DNA of 64,000 nt from Anaeromicropila herbilytica (GCF_016591975.1 NZ_AP024169.1:2209001-2273000); one strand, 5' to 3'. Shown: positions 34,759 through 44,850, counted from the stretch's first letter. Program-made: numbers and translations. The notes: generated by a model from the letters alone, not told the origin.

Positions 34759-36081
34759 ATGAAGACTTCAATAAGTTCAGATGGAACTTCTAAAAGTAAG
34801 ATAAGATTAGCGTCCATTTTGTTTATGGGATTAGGACATATAATCTATCTAAAACAGTATTTAAAAGGAATGCTTTTTGCAGCAATTGAAATTATTTTTC
34901 TATTCTTTCTTCCAGAAATAGTAGATAAAATTTACGGTTTGATTACACTTGGTACACCAAATCCAATGGTACCAGTTCTTGAAAGAGATAATTCAATATT
35001 TATGCTAATCGATGGAGTTATTATTCTTGCTATCGTTGCAGTATTTCTAATCACATATGTTATATCAGTGAAGAGTGCATTATCTACTTATCATGATTAT
35101 TGTATTTCAAAAGAATTACCTCGTAACAAAAACTTTTTTTCAAATATGCTTGGTAAAGCATTTCCTATTTTGGGATTAGCGCCATCTGTAATATTGATTA
35201 TGTTTTTCGTTGTTGTACCTCTTGTTTTCTCTGCTTTAGTAGCGTTTACAAATTATTCAGCACCAAAAAATATTCCACCAAATAATACAGTAGATTGGGT
35301 AGGATTCCAAAACTTCTTTGATATGTTTGGCGGTAGTGCAACATGGACATCAGCTCTTGGTAGAGTAGCGTTATGGACATTAGCATGGGGCGCACTAGCA
35401 ACATTTACATGTTATATTGGCGGACTAATTATGGCGGTAGTATTACATGATAGTAAAATTAAGATTGCTCCAGTATTTCGTGCTATCTTTGTTTTACCTT
35501 ATGCAGTTCCATCAGTTGTAAGTATGTTAATCTGGCAGAATATGCTTAATGGTAGATTTGGTATTGTTAATCGAACGCTTATGAGTCTAGGTATTATTCA
35601 TCATGAAATACCATGGCTAAGTGATCCTACTTTTGCTAAATTTACTTCAATACTAATGAATATGTGGGCAGGTTTCCCATACTTTATGTTACTAATCACA
35701 GGAACAATGACCTCAATCTCTCAGGATGTTTTTGAAGCGGCTTCCATCGATGGAGCTAATAAATTCCAAGCATTCCGTAGAATTACGTTACCACTTGTAT
35801 TATATCAAACAGTACCATTAATCATTATGTCATTTACGGCAAATATTAATAACTTTGGTGCAATCTTCTTCTTAACTGGTGGAAATCCAGTTGTTTCAGA
35901 TACAACAACAACTAGTGCTGGTGGAACAGATATTATCGTAACTTGGATCTATAATTTAACAATTAATTTAATGAAGTACAATTATGCTTCGGTATTAGCA
36001 ATAATGGTATTCCTAGTATTAGCTCCATTTGCGATATTTAACTTTAGACGTACAAAATCATTTAAGGATGGTGAAATTTAA
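34759..36081 (+). CDS. Sugar ABC transporter permease, MalF/GanP type
   Basis: A 440-residue membrane protein with about eight membrane segments: two N-terminal hydrophobic segments in an extension (about 15-50 and 75-95) and six more in the permease core. The EAA motif EAASIDGANKFQAFRRITLPL marks the ATPase contact. It ends in TAATG overlap with the next permease, so the two subunits are translationally coupled. Confidence 0.9.
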   Translation: MKTSISSDGTSKSKIRLASILFMGLGHIIYLKQYLKGMLFAAIEIIFLFFLPEIVDKIYGLITLGTPNPMVPVLERDNSIFMLIDGVIILAIVAVFLITYVISVKSALSTYHDYCISKELPRNKNFFSNMLGKAFPILGLAPSVILIMFFVVVPLVFSALVAFTNYSAPKNIPPNNTVDWVGFQNFFDMFGGSATWTSALGRVALWTLAWGALATFTCYIGGLIMAVVLHDSKIKIAPVFRAIFVLPYAVPSVVSMLIWQNMLNGRFGIVNRTLMSLGIIHHEIPWLSDPTFAKFTSILMNMWAGFPYFMLLITGTMTSISQDVFEAASIDGANKFQAFRRITLPLVLYQTVPLIIMSFTANINNFGAIFFLTGGNPVVSDTTTTSAGGTDIIVTWIYNLTINLMKYNYASVLAIMVFLVLAPFAIFNFRRTKSFKDGEI

Positions 36082-36920
36082 TGAGTCGTAAATTAGTTCA
36101 AAAGATTAATGTTGGTGTAACGCTATTAGTCTTAATAATTATTTCTTTTTTTGTATTATATCCACTTGTTTATGTTGTAAGCGCGGCTTTTTCACCAGGA
36201 AGTTCTATTGCATCATTGAATATAGTTCCATTTAAAGATGGATTTACTATTAAGCATTTTAAACATTTATTTGACGAAACGAATTATGTAACATGGTTTA
36301 AGAATACATTTATCATCGCAGTATGTACTTCAAGTTTAACGATAGTTGTATGTTCATTAAGTGCATACGTATTCTCAAGATTTAAATTCTCTTTGAAAAA
36401 AGGAATGCTAATGTCACTATTAATACTTCAAATATTCCCTTCCTTCGTAGGAATGATTGCAATCTATGTAATCCTATTAAGAATGGGTGGTTTAGATCAA
36501 TTATGGGGACTTGTACTAGTATATCTAGCAGGTAATATTCCATATAATACTTGGTTAGTAAAGAGTTATTTGGATACGATTCCAAAAAGTATTGATGAAG
36601 CAGCAAGAATTGATGGCGCTTCGAATTTAAGAATTTTTGCTACGGTTGTTATGCCATTAGCAAAACCAATTATTACATTTTTAGGTATTACAAGTTTTAC
36701 TGCTCCATGGATGGACTTTATTTTTCCAAAATTAGTTTTACGTTCAGCAGAAAAACAAACATTAGCATTAGGTTTATTTGGTTTTGTAACAGAGAAAAAA
36801 AGTGAATTTACCAACTTTGCTGCGGGCGCTTTATTAGTTTCAATTCCATTTATTATATTCTTTGTATTTACACAAAAATTACTTGTTACTTCTCTTGGAG
36901 GGGCAGCAGTAAAAGAATAA
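36081..36920 (+). CDS. Sugar ABC transporter permease, MalG/GanQ type
   Basis: A 279-residue protein with six membrane segments and the EAA loop DEAARIDGASNLRIFATVVMPL. It overlaps the upstream permease stop by one base. Together with that subunit it forms the membrane channel for the oligosaccharide captured by the lipoprotein. It is followed by a hairpin and the GH35 gene. Confidence 0.9.
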   Translation: MSRKLVQKINVGVTLLVLIIISFFVLYPLVYVVSAAFSPGSSIASLNIVPFKDGFTIKHFKHLFDETNYVTWFKNTFIIAVCTSSLTIVVCSLSAYVFSRFKFSLKKGMLMSLLILQIFPSFVGMIAIYVILLRMGGLDQLWGLVLVYLAGNIPYNTWLVKSYLDTIPKSIDEAARIDGASNLRIFATVVMPLAKPIITFLGITSFTAPWMDFIFPKLVLRSAEKQTLALGLFGFVTEKKSEFTNFAAGALLVSIPFIIFFVFTQKLLVTSLGGAAVKE

Positions 36921-36930
36921 AAAGTTTCTG

Positions 36931-36960
36931 TTTAGTACCGTTATTCGCTACGGTACTAAA
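36931..36960 (+). other. Intercistronic hairpin between permease and GH35 gene
   Basis: A perfect 11-bp stem, TTTAGTACCGT (36931-36941) with ACGGTACTAAA (36950-36960), without a T-run. A processing or stabilising element in a polycistronic transcript is the likeliest reading. Confidence 0.7.
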
Positions 36961-37008
36961 TGGCTACTATAGAAATAAAGCATAATTAACGCACAGAAAG
37001 GATATTTT

Positions 37009-39078
37009 ATGGACAACACTACAACAAAGTTTGATTTTAACAATAGATATTTAACAAAAGATGATAAGCCGTGGTTTCCAATCATGGGAGAGATGCATTA
37101 CTCAAGATATCCAAAAGAATATTGGAAAGAGTCTTTATATAAGATGAAGGCTGGCGGTGTCATGGTAGTATCTTCTTATGTAATATGGATTCACCATGAA
37201 GAAATTGAAGGCGAATATGATTTCGTTGGAAATAAAGATCTAAGAAAGTTCGTAGAGACATGTAAGGAATGCGGATTACATTTTATCTTAAGATTTGGAC
37301 CTTGGTCTCATGCTGAAGTAAGAAATGGTGGATTCCCTGACTGGTTGCTACAAAAGGAATTTGAACCAAGAACGAATGATCCTAGATATTTTGCAGAAGT
37401 AGAGAAATACTTTAAGAAGATCTATGAACAAGTAGAAGGATTATTTCTTAAAGATGGAGGCCCTATTATCGGTATTCAGATTGAAAATGAATATGGTCAC
37501 TGTGGCGGGCTTGATGGTGAAGAAGGTGAAAAACACATGATTCACTTGAAAGAAATGGCACAAGAAATCGGTTATGATGTTCCAATCTATACTGCAACTG
37601 GTTGGGGTGGAGCTGTAACAGGTGGTTGTATTCCAGTAATGGGTGGATATTGTGAAGCACCTTGGGATCAAAGACTTACAGAAATTGAACCAAGTGGTAA
37701 TTATATATTTACCCATGAAAGAAATGATCATAACATCGGTAGTGACCACGGTATTGGAGAAGGAATCACATTTGATGCTTCAGAGTTCCCATATTTAACA
37801 GCTGAACTTGGTGGTGGACTACAAGTGACACACCACAGAAGACCAATTGCAACATCTACAGACATCGGCGCTATGTCAATGGTAAAACTAGGTAGTGGTG
37901 TAAATCTATTAGGATATTACATGTATCATGGTGGAACGAATCCTAAGGGTAAATTATCTACGTTACAAGAGTCTAGAGCAACTGGATATCTTAACGATCT
38001 TCCAGAGTTATCATATGATTTTAGAGCTCCTATTAGAGAATACGGACAAATGTCTGAGACGTTAAAAGAAATTAAATTATTATCTTATTTCGTAAAAGAG
38101 TTCGGTGAAGAATTATGTGAGATGGATGCGACAATACCAGAATCAAATCCACTATTTCCAACGAACTTTAAGGATCTAAGAACATCTATCCGTAAAAAAG
38201 ATAATAAGGGTTATATCTTTGTTAACAATTATCAGAGAAAGTATAAGATGGCAGATCATGAGAACATTGAATTAAAAGTTGAATTGGATGAAGAAACTAT
38301 TACCTATCCAACAATTTCAGTAAGGGATTCTGATTATTTCTTCTTACCTTTTAATATGAAATTAAATAATGCAGTATTAAAATCTGCATTAGCAACACCA
38401 TTATGTAAGATCAATGATAATGCTTTTGTATTTTACACTGATAAGACTCCTTCTTATGATATCGTTGGAGATCTTAGTGATACAAAACTTCTTACAATTA
38501 CGAAAGAAGAAGCAAAGAATGCATGGAAAGTAACTTTAGATAAAGAATATTTAATTATTAGTAACTGTGCAGCAGTACAAACAGATCAAGGCGTTGAATT
38601 AATCGGAAGAGAAAAAGCTACATTAAAGGTGTATCCAGAATTTACTAATGCACCAGATGGTTATAGAAAAGTTAGAACAGAAGAAGAGTTTACAATTTAT
38701 GAAGGCGTAGAATGCAATGAAGTCGCTGAAATTAAGGTAACTCAACTTGAAAGGACGAACGACAAACAAGTATACGAACTAAATATAGAGATTCCTAATG
38801 AAGTTGAAGATTGCTTTATTCGCTTAAATTATGGCGGTGATTCAGCAAAATTATTTGTTAATGATGAAGTGATTGCAGATAATTTTTATACAAGTAGAAC
38901 GTGGGAGATTGGCCTAAAAGGTTATAGCTTCCCAACGAAATTAAGACTTGAAATATATCCTTTGTATGAAAATGCAGAGGTGTATCTAGAAAAATGGCCA
39001 CAGATGAAAGACGGTAAAGCGATGGAATTATTCGAGGCTAATGTTGAGATCGAATATAAGAGTATTATAAAGAAATAA
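37009..39078 (+). CDS. GH35 beta-galactosidase, intracellular
   Basis: A 689-residue enzyme with no signal peptide. The GH35 barrel shows the acid/base Glu161 in IQIENEYGH and the nucleophile Glu266 in LTAELGGG. The C-terminal third is beta-rich, as in other GH35 enzymes. It would cut imported galacto-oligosaccharides to galactose in the cytoplasm. Bacillus uses a GH42 enzyme (GanA) at this position, so this organism fills the same pathway role with another family. Separate terminator follows. Confidence 0.92.
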   Translation: MDNTTTKFDFNNRYLTKDDKPWFPIMGEMHYSRYPKEYWKESLYKMKAGGVMVVSSYVIWIHHEEIEGEYDFVGNKDLRKFVETCKECGLHFILRFGPWSHAEVRNGGFPDWLLQKEFEPRTNDPRYFAEVEKYFKKIYEQVEGLFLKDGGPIIGIQIENEYGHCGGLDGEEGEKHMIHLKEMAQEIGYDVPIYTATGWGGAVTGGCIPVMGGYCEAPWDQRLTEIEPSGNYIFTHERNDHNIGSDHGIGEGITFDASEFPYLTAELGGGLQVTHHRRPIATSTDIGAMSMVKLGSGVNLLGYYMYHGGTNPKGKLSTLQESRATGYLNDLPELSYDFRAPIREYGQMSETLKEIKLLSYFVKEFGEELCEMDATIPESNPLFPTNFKDLRTSIRKKDNKGYIFVNNYQRKYKMADHENIELKVELDEETITYPTISVRDSDYFFLPFNMKLNNAVLKSALATPLCKINDNAFVFYTDKTPSYDIVGDLSDTKLLTITKEEAKNAWKVTLDKEYLIISNCAAVQTDQGVELIGREKATLKVYPEFTNAPDGYRKVRTEEEFTIYEGVECNEVAEIKVTQLERTNDKQVYELNIEIPNEVEDCFIRLNYGGDSAKLFVNDEVIADNFYTSRTWEIGLKGYSFPTKLRLEIYPLYENAEVYLEKWPQMKDGKAMELFEANVEIEYKSIIKK

Positions 39079-39113
39079 TATTATAATAGATAAACATCTG
39101 AGGAAATCAATAG

Positions 39114-39148
39114 AAATGGATTGAATCGATATGATTGAATCCATTTTT
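39114..39148 (+). terminator. Terminator after the GH35 gene
   Basis: AAATGGATTGAATC (39114-39127) pairs with GATTGAATCCATTT (39133-39146), with one internal mismatch, followed by TTTAT. Ends the lacI-transporter-GH35 unit. Confidence 0.75.
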
Positions 39149-39241
39149 ATGATTAAGGAAAAAGTTACTACTGATGCCACCCTACGTAAGACGTAAGGAT
39201 ATTAAGTATACGTTTTCTTGTACATGAAAAGGGGAATATTC

Positions 39242-41416
39242 ATGATTAAAGTTAAAAAAGATAGAAAAACTAAAATAAATAAAAAAGTAAAAAATGATAA
39301 AGGTAAATTTAGATTTCGTAGTAATGAAATAATAAAAATGAAGGAAAAAATTAAATTATTAGGACAAAAGAAAAACAGCAATACGGAAAATAATAAGAAA
39401 AAAGTACGCAGTATTAAGCACAAGCTTATTGGCGCATTTTTAGTTCCTGTACTTTTTATTATTTTATTGGGGATTATTACTTATCAAAAAGCTTCTAATG
39501 CAATCATACATAATTATGAAGGCTCAACGTTGAATGCAGTCAATAGCAAAAGCGATTACTTAACTCTTGGTATTAAAGGCATAGATAACGAAGCGGTTAA
39601 GCTATTAACAGATACGAATCTAACAAATTATTATTCGGGAAGCTTAGGTGATATAAAGACTGAAGAAGAGGCTTATAAAACTTTATATAAGAATTTTGTA
39701 ACCATCGTATCATCAAATGAATTTATCAATTCATTTAGTATATTCTCGGATTACGGTACAAACTTTGCATCGAATGGAAAGCTTAATACTACAGCTTATA
39801 ATGAGTATATTACCACTGATGAAGGTAAAATAATTGCTGCTTCAAAAGACATTACGAATTGGTCTGGCTATCATAAGTTCCTTGATGATAAATTAAATAT
39901 TTCAGAAGATGATTATGCAATGTCATTAACCAAGAAATTCATCAAAGGTAATGGATATATCATTCTAGATGTAAAGAAAGATAAAGTGATAGAAGAGCTA
40001 AAAACATTAGCTTCATCAAAAGATAGTATTATTGGGTTTGTAACTTCTGACGGTAGAGAAATCTTAGTTAACTCTAAAAAAGAACAGGTATTTCATTCAG
40101 CTTCATTTTATAAGAAATCGCTAAAAGATAGTAAAGAAAGTGGTTCGAGTTATGTTAACTATCAAGGTGAAAAATACCTTTATCTGTATTCTAAGTTAGA
40201 TAATAATGCTGCAATGGTAACTTGCCTAATACCTGAAAGCTTTATTTTAAAACAAGTAGATAGCATTAAGATGTTTACAATAGTAGTTGTTTTGATTGCT
40301 TCTATGGTTGCTGTATGGATTGGAATGCAATTTGCTACTGGAATCAGTAAGGTAATTAAGAATACAAATCATGTTCTTGATAAAGCCAAAGAAGGAGATT
40401 TAACTGTTGTATGTCATAGCAAGAGAAGTGATGAGTTTCAAAATCTTTCCGATGGCATTACAAGTATGCTTGACGGAATGAAAAATCTAATTAAAAAGGT
40501 AAGTCATACTGGTGGTAAATTAAATGATTCTGCAATACTAGTTGATGAATCTTCCGCTCGGTTATTGGGTTCTTCCAAAAATATAACAAGAGTTATGGGT
40601 GAAATTGAAAAGGGAATTATTCAGCAAGCAGATGATTCCAATGAATGCTTAAATCAAATGTCGTTATTAGCTTCTAAGATTCATATTGTATATGAAAACA
40701 CAGAAAAGATGGAACAATATGCAGGCGGAACGAAAGAGATAGTTAATCATGGAGTTCATTATGTAGAAGATCTACACCAAAAATCTGAAACAACAAAAGA
40801 TACAACCAAGAATGTAATAGCTAGAATTGAGAAAATGAATGAATCATCAAAAGCAATAGGGGATATTCTTGGCGTAATTAATGAGATCGCAGCACAAACA
40901 GAACTACTTTCTCTGAATGCCTCGATTGAAGCAGCTAGAGCAGGGGAAGCTGGTAGAGGATTCACTGTTGTCGCAGATGAGATCCGTAAGTTAGCAAATC
41001 AATCTGTAAATGCAGCAAATAAAATTAGCGAAATTATAAGCGAAATAAGAAATGAAACAAAAGATACAATTCAGACTGCGAGAAGTGCAGAAGATGTGAT
41101 TAAACTCCAAGAAGAATCCTTAAAACGTACGATAGAGATGTTTTATGAGATTAATCAAAATGTTGAAAATCTGTCCAATAGCTTAAAGTCAGTATCCGAG
41201 GATGTAAAAGGTATAGAGAAGACTAAAGAAGATACCTTACAAGCAATTGAAAATATCTCAGCAATCTCAGAAGAGACGGCAGCTGCATCCGAAGAGGTTA
41301 GTGCTATTGCAGAACAACAGTTAAGAGAAGTAGAGGAGTTAACGAAGTCAGCGATTGAATTGAGAAATAATTCAAATAATCTAGAAGAAGCAATTCAACA
41401 ATTTCGTCTAGATTAA
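39242..41416 (+). CDS. Methyl-accepting chemotaxis protein with extracellular Cache-like sensor
   Basis: The ATG at 39242 (724 residues) follows AAAGGGG; the ATG at 39218 is rejected. An unusually long Lys-rich cytoplasmic N-terminus (about 60 residues) precedes the first membrane segment (LIGAFLVPVLFIILLGIITY). The extracellular domain spans about 80-335 and resembles a double Cache sensor; then a second membrane segment, HAMP and the signalling tip with LLSLNASIEAARAGEAGRGF. It sits between the GH35 and GH53 genes, so sensing galactan-derived sugar, directly or through a binding protein, is a reasonable inference. Confidence 0.88.
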   Translation: MIKVKKDRKTKINKKVKNDKGKFRFRSNEIIKMKEKIKLLGQKKNSNTENNKKKVRSIKHKLIGAFLVPVLFIILLGIITYQKASNAIIHNYEGSTLNAVNSKSDYLTLGIKGIDNEAVKLLTDTNLTNYYSGSLGDIKTEEEAYKTLYKNFVTIVSSNEFINSFSIFSDYGTNFASNGKLNTTAYNEYITTDEGKIIAASKDITNWSGYHKFLDDKLNISEDDYAMSLTKKFIKGNGYIILDVKKDKVIEELKTLASSKDSIIGFVTSDGREILVNSKKEQVFHSASFYKKSLKDSKESGSSYVNYQGEKYLYLYSKLDNNAAMVTCLIPESFILKQVDSIKMFTIVVVLIASMVAVWIGMQFATGISKVIKNTNHVLDKAKEGDLTVVCHSKRSDEFQNLSDGITSMLDGMKNLIKKVSHTGGKLNDSAILVDESSARLLGSSKNITRVMGEIEKGIIQQADDSNECLNQMSLLASKIHIVYENTEKMEQYAGGTKEIVNHGVHYVEDLHQKSETTKDTTKNVIARIEKMNESSKAIGDILGVINEIAAQTELLSLNASIEAARAGEAGRGFTVVADEIRKLANQSVNAANKISEIISEIRNETKDTIQTARSAEDVIKLQEESLKRTIEMFYEINQNVENLSNSLKSVSEDVKGIEKTKEDTLQAIENISAISEETAAASEEVSAIAEQQLREVEELTKSAIELRNNSNNLEEAIQQFRLD

Positions 41417-41430
41417 TAAGATTAGAGGGT

Positions 41431-41714
41431 CAAAAGTCTTGTTTAGGTTAAAGAGTGTATATCGCTGTATGAAAATTAATAAATTAATTATGAATTTTGG
41501 CTACCTTTCCTTCAAAAAGTTTATCTTCGATAAACTTTACATATATTCTTTCAAGCCTCAGAACAAGTGACAAGTTTATCTATAAACTTTACTCACTTAT
41601 GTTCCTATTTTCACTTTGAGTCTTGACGAAATATAAACGTTACTTTCAGCCGGACTACTCCAAAATTAATAATCATACATCAATATACACAATTTAGGTT
41701 ATGAAAGACTTTTG
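41431..41714 (-). repeat. Dispersed palindromic repeat, copy 3 (opposite orientation)
   Basis: The inverse complement contains TAGTCCGGCTGAAAGTA, CGTCAAGACTCAAAGTGAA and GAGGCTTG like copies 1 and 2. Termini CAAAAGTCTT (41431) and AAGACTTTTG (41705-41714) are perfect inverse complements. It is about 50 bp longer because two extra mini-hairpins interrupt it: AAGTTTATCTTCGATAAACTT (41517-41537) and AAGTTTATCTATAAACTTT. It fills the spacer between the chemoreceptor and the GH53 gene. Confidence 0.8.
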
Positions 41715-41742
41715 ATATCTAAACAATAGAGGAGGATATGCA

Positions 41743-44700
41743 ATGAAAAAATCAAAGACAATAAGATTTAATAAGAAATTAATAGCAGTTGCAATAATAG
41801 TTTCACTTATCATTAGCTGTTTACCAGTGAATCGCTTTTCTGTGAAAGCTCAGACTGATACTACTAATTATTTAAAAGATGGTGGATTTGAAGGCGATTT
41901 TTGGGGTGATAAAAATTGGATTCCAAGTTGTGATTACAATAATGTATCAATAAGTGAGATTACATATGCTAAAAAAGCAGATTTAAATGTGAATGAAGGC
42001 ACTAAAACAATCAATTATTGGGTAAAGGATACGGCAACAAAAGATCAAGCAATTGAATTCACCCAACAAGTAACAGGTCTAGCAGAAGGATATTACTCTT
42101 TTTCAGGAAGTGCAATGGGAAATAGTAATGTTACCTTAACTGCAAGTACGCTAGATTCTAAAGGTAACGTTGTGCAAACATATAGTGGAACAAAGACAGC
42201 ATTAACTGGATGGAATACATGGGATAGTGTCAATTGTGATAATATCCAAGTGGTTAGTGGGCAAGCAATCAGTTTAACAATAAAAACAGAAGGTGCTCCA
42301 AATTCCTATGGTTATCTTGACGGTTTTAAGTTACTAAAGAAAGACACTTCTAGTGTTGTAAATCCTGTTAACGCTGATATTTTCGTAGAGAAAGTTGATA
42401 ATCTTAGTAGTGACTTTATAAAAGGTGTCGATGTCTCTAGCGTAATCTCTTTAGAAAATAGTGGTGTTAAGTTCTATAATAAAGATGGAGCAGAACAAGA
42501 TATATTCAAAACACTAGCGGATTCAGGTGTTAACTATATTCGTGTACGTATATGGAATAATCCTTATGATAGTAAGGGCAATGGTTATGGTGGTGGTAAT
42601 AATGACTTAGCCAAAGCAATTCAGATAGGAAAGCGCGCGACACAATATGGAATGAAGTTGTTAGTAGATTTTCATTATTCGGATTTTTGGGCAGATCCAG
42701 CAAAGCAAAAGGCGCCTAAAGCTTGGGCGAATCTTTCCTTTGCAGAGAAAGAACAAAAACTTTATGAATATACCAAAGATAGTTTGACAGCAATGAAGAA
42801 TGAAAATATTAACATCGGAATGGTTCAAGTTGGTAATGAAACAAACGGTAAGTTCTGTGGTGAAATTACTTGGCCTGAAATCTGTAAATTATATAATGCT
42901 GGAAGTAAAGCAATAAGAGAAGTTGATAAAAATATTCTAATTGCACTTCATTTTACAAATCCAGAAACTACGGATCGATACAAAGATTATAGTAAAGTGT
43001 TAAATGATAATGGTGTTGATTATGATGTCTTTGCAACTTCCTATTATCCATTTTGGCATGGTACATTAGATAATTTAACAAATGTTCTCTCTTATGTGGC
43101 AAATACATATAACAAAAAGGTTATGGTTGCTGAGACATCCTATACCAATACAAGTTTGGATGCAGATGGACATGGCAATACTTCTCCAAAAGATGGTCAG
43201 ACTTTAGATTATCCAATTACAGTGCAAGGACAAGTAAATTCCGTTCGAAATGTAATTAATGCAGTATCAAAAGTAGGTCCCGCTGGTATTGGCGTATTCT
43301 ACTGGGAGCCAGCTTGGATTAGTGTTCCAGGAGATACATTAGATGCTAGAAAAGCATTATGGGAAGCAAATGGTGCAGGTTGGGCATCAAGTTATGCGAA
43401 TGAATATGATCCAGATGATGCTGGAAAATGGTATGGTGGAAGTGCGGTAGATAATCAAGGATTCTTTGACAATAAGGGGTATCCACTACCTTCTATTAAT
43501 GTATTTAAATATGTTGATACGGGTGCAGTTACTGATATTAAGATTGATAGTATAAAAGATATCAATGTTAAGTATACATTAGGAGAAGAAATTGTATTAC
43601 CATCAACGGTTGAAGCAATTTATAATAACAATACAAAAACAAATGAAGCTGTTATATGGAATCAAGATGATCTAAATAAGGCAAAAACAAGCGGACAGGG
43701 AACTTACATCGTACGTGGAACTGTTAACACATTTACGGTAAATTGTACAGTTACTGTGTTGCCAAAGAATTATCTACAGAATCCAGGTTTTGAAGATAAG
43801 GATATGAGTATGTGGAAGCTCAATAATATAGCGAATTCCACTGGTCAATTAGGTCGTATGAATGATTCCTCCAATGTGAAAAATGGATCAAATTGCTTTA
43901 AATTCTACTCAGATCAAAGCCTTAACTTTACGTTAGATCAGACTTTAAGTAATCTTGAACCTGGTAACTATAATTTCAACCTAGCTATACAAGGTGGCGA
44001 TGCATCTGCTGATGCGAAAATTAAGATATATGTATTATTAGATGGTGTAGAATATAAAAGTGTTGAGACGACTTTAAATGGTTGGCATAACTGGAATAAT
44101 CCTGAGATTACGAATATTCCAGTTAATAATCAAAAAGTAACAGTTGGTATTTCTCTACAAAGTGGTCCAAAAACTTGGGGATCGATTGAAGATGCATATC
44201 TATATAAAGTAGATTCTAGTACACCAAATCAAGGAAACGGTAGTGGAACTAGTACTACAGGTTCAGTAGATAATTCAAGTACTCAGAATAACAATACAAA
44301 TAATAATTCTAGTAATACAACCAATAATACTACTACTGGAACACAAAAAGATAACGATAAGAAAACAGATACAACAAATACAACAAAAGCACCTGCAACA
44401 CCTAAGACAAAAACAATCTACGAAGGTCAAGACTATACGATCAAGGTGAAGAACTTATCCAAAGATGCAAAAGTTACTTATAAGTCATCTAATAAATCAA
44501 TAGCTACAGTTAATAAAAATGGTAAAGTAGTTGCAAAAGCTTCTGGTACTGTAACAATAACAGTTAAAGTAAAAGATAAGGATAAGAGTTATGATTTAAC
44601 GGTGACGATTACAGTAAAGGCGCCAAGTATAATATTTACAGACTCAATAGATAGTTTAAAAGTTGGAAAATCTTATGATTTTGATGTCAAACTAAATGGT

Positions 44701-44850
44701 TTGTCTGGTAAAGTTACCTGGTCTACAAGCGATAAGAGCGTTGCTGTAATTAATTCAAAAGGTGAAGTAAAAGCAAAGAAAAAAGGAACTGTTTATATTT
44801 ATGCGAAAGTTAATGGAAAGACTGTAAAATATAAGTTAGTTGTAAAATAA
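41743..44850 (+). CDS. Secreted GH53 endo-beta-1,4-galactanase, multidomain
   Basis: A 1035-residue secreted enzyme. Signal peptide about 1-36. Residues 42-200 form a galactan-binding-like module (CBM61 type: NYLKDGGFEG; NTWDSVNCDN). The GH53 catalytic domain (about 222-590) has the acid/base Glu366 in VGNETNG and nucleophile Glu464 in MVAETSY. Then a short Ig-like domain (about 595-673), a second module related to the first (677-824), an Asn/Ser/Thr linker (825-890) and two BIG2-type Ig-like repeats to the end, which may attach to the cell wall. It cuts galactan side chains of pectin outside the cell. The start follows GGAGG. Confidence 0.92.
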   Translation: MKKSKTIRFNKKLIAVAIIVSLIISCLPVNRFSVKAQTDTTNYLKDGGFEGDFWGDKNWIPSCDYNNVSISEITYAKKADLNVNEGTKTINYWVKDTATKDQAIEFTQQVTGLAEGYYSFSGSAMGNSNVTLTASTLDSKGNVVQTYSGTKTALTGWNTWDSVNCDNIQVVSGQAISLTIKTEGAPNSYGYLDGFKLLKKDTSSVVNPVNADIFVEKVDNLSSDFIKGVDVSSVISLENSGVKFYNKDGAEQDIFKTLADSGVNYIRVRIWNNPYDSKGNGYGGGNNDLAKAIQIGKRATQYGMKLLVDFHYSDFWADPAKQKAPKAWANLSFAEKEQKLYEYTKDSLTAMKNENINIGMVQVGNETNGKFCGEITWPEICKLYNAGSKAIREVDKNILIALHFTNPETTDRYKDYSKVLNDNGVDYDVFATSYYPFWHGTLDNLTNVLSYVANTYNKKVMVAETSYTNTSLDADGHGNTSPKDGQTLDYPITVQGQVNSVRNVINAVSKVGPAGIGVFYWEPAWISVPGDTLDARKALWEANGAGWASSYANEYDPDDAGKWYGGSAVDNQGFFDNKGYPLPSINVFKYVDTGAVTDIKIDSIKDINVKYTLGEEIVLPSTVEAIYNNNTKTNEAVIWNQDDLNKAKTSGQGTYIVRGTVNTFTVNCTVTVLPKNYLQNPGFEDKDMSMWKLNNIANSTGQLGRMNDSSNVKNGSNCFKFYSDQSLNFTLDQTLSNLEPGNYNFNLAIQGGDASADAKIKIYVLLDGVEYKSVETTLNGWHNWNNPEITNIPVNNQKVTVGISLQSGPKTWGSIEDAYLYKVDSSTPNQGNGSGTSTTGSVDNSSTQNNNTNNNSSNTTNNTTTGTQKDNDKKTDTTNTTKAPATPKTKTIYEGQDYTIKVKNLSKDAKVTYKSSNKSIATVNKNGKVVAKASGTVTITVKVKDKDKSYDLTVTITVKAPSIIFTDSIDSLKVGKSYDFDVKLNGLSGKVTWSTSDKSVAVINSKGEVKAKKKGTVYIYAKVNGKTVKYKLVVK

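Noticed and set aside
39079..39241. Sigma-D (flagellar) promoter before the second chemoreceptor
   Set aside because: I looked for TAAA and CCGATAT-like boxes at the right spacing and found no convincing match; the same holds upstream of cheY.
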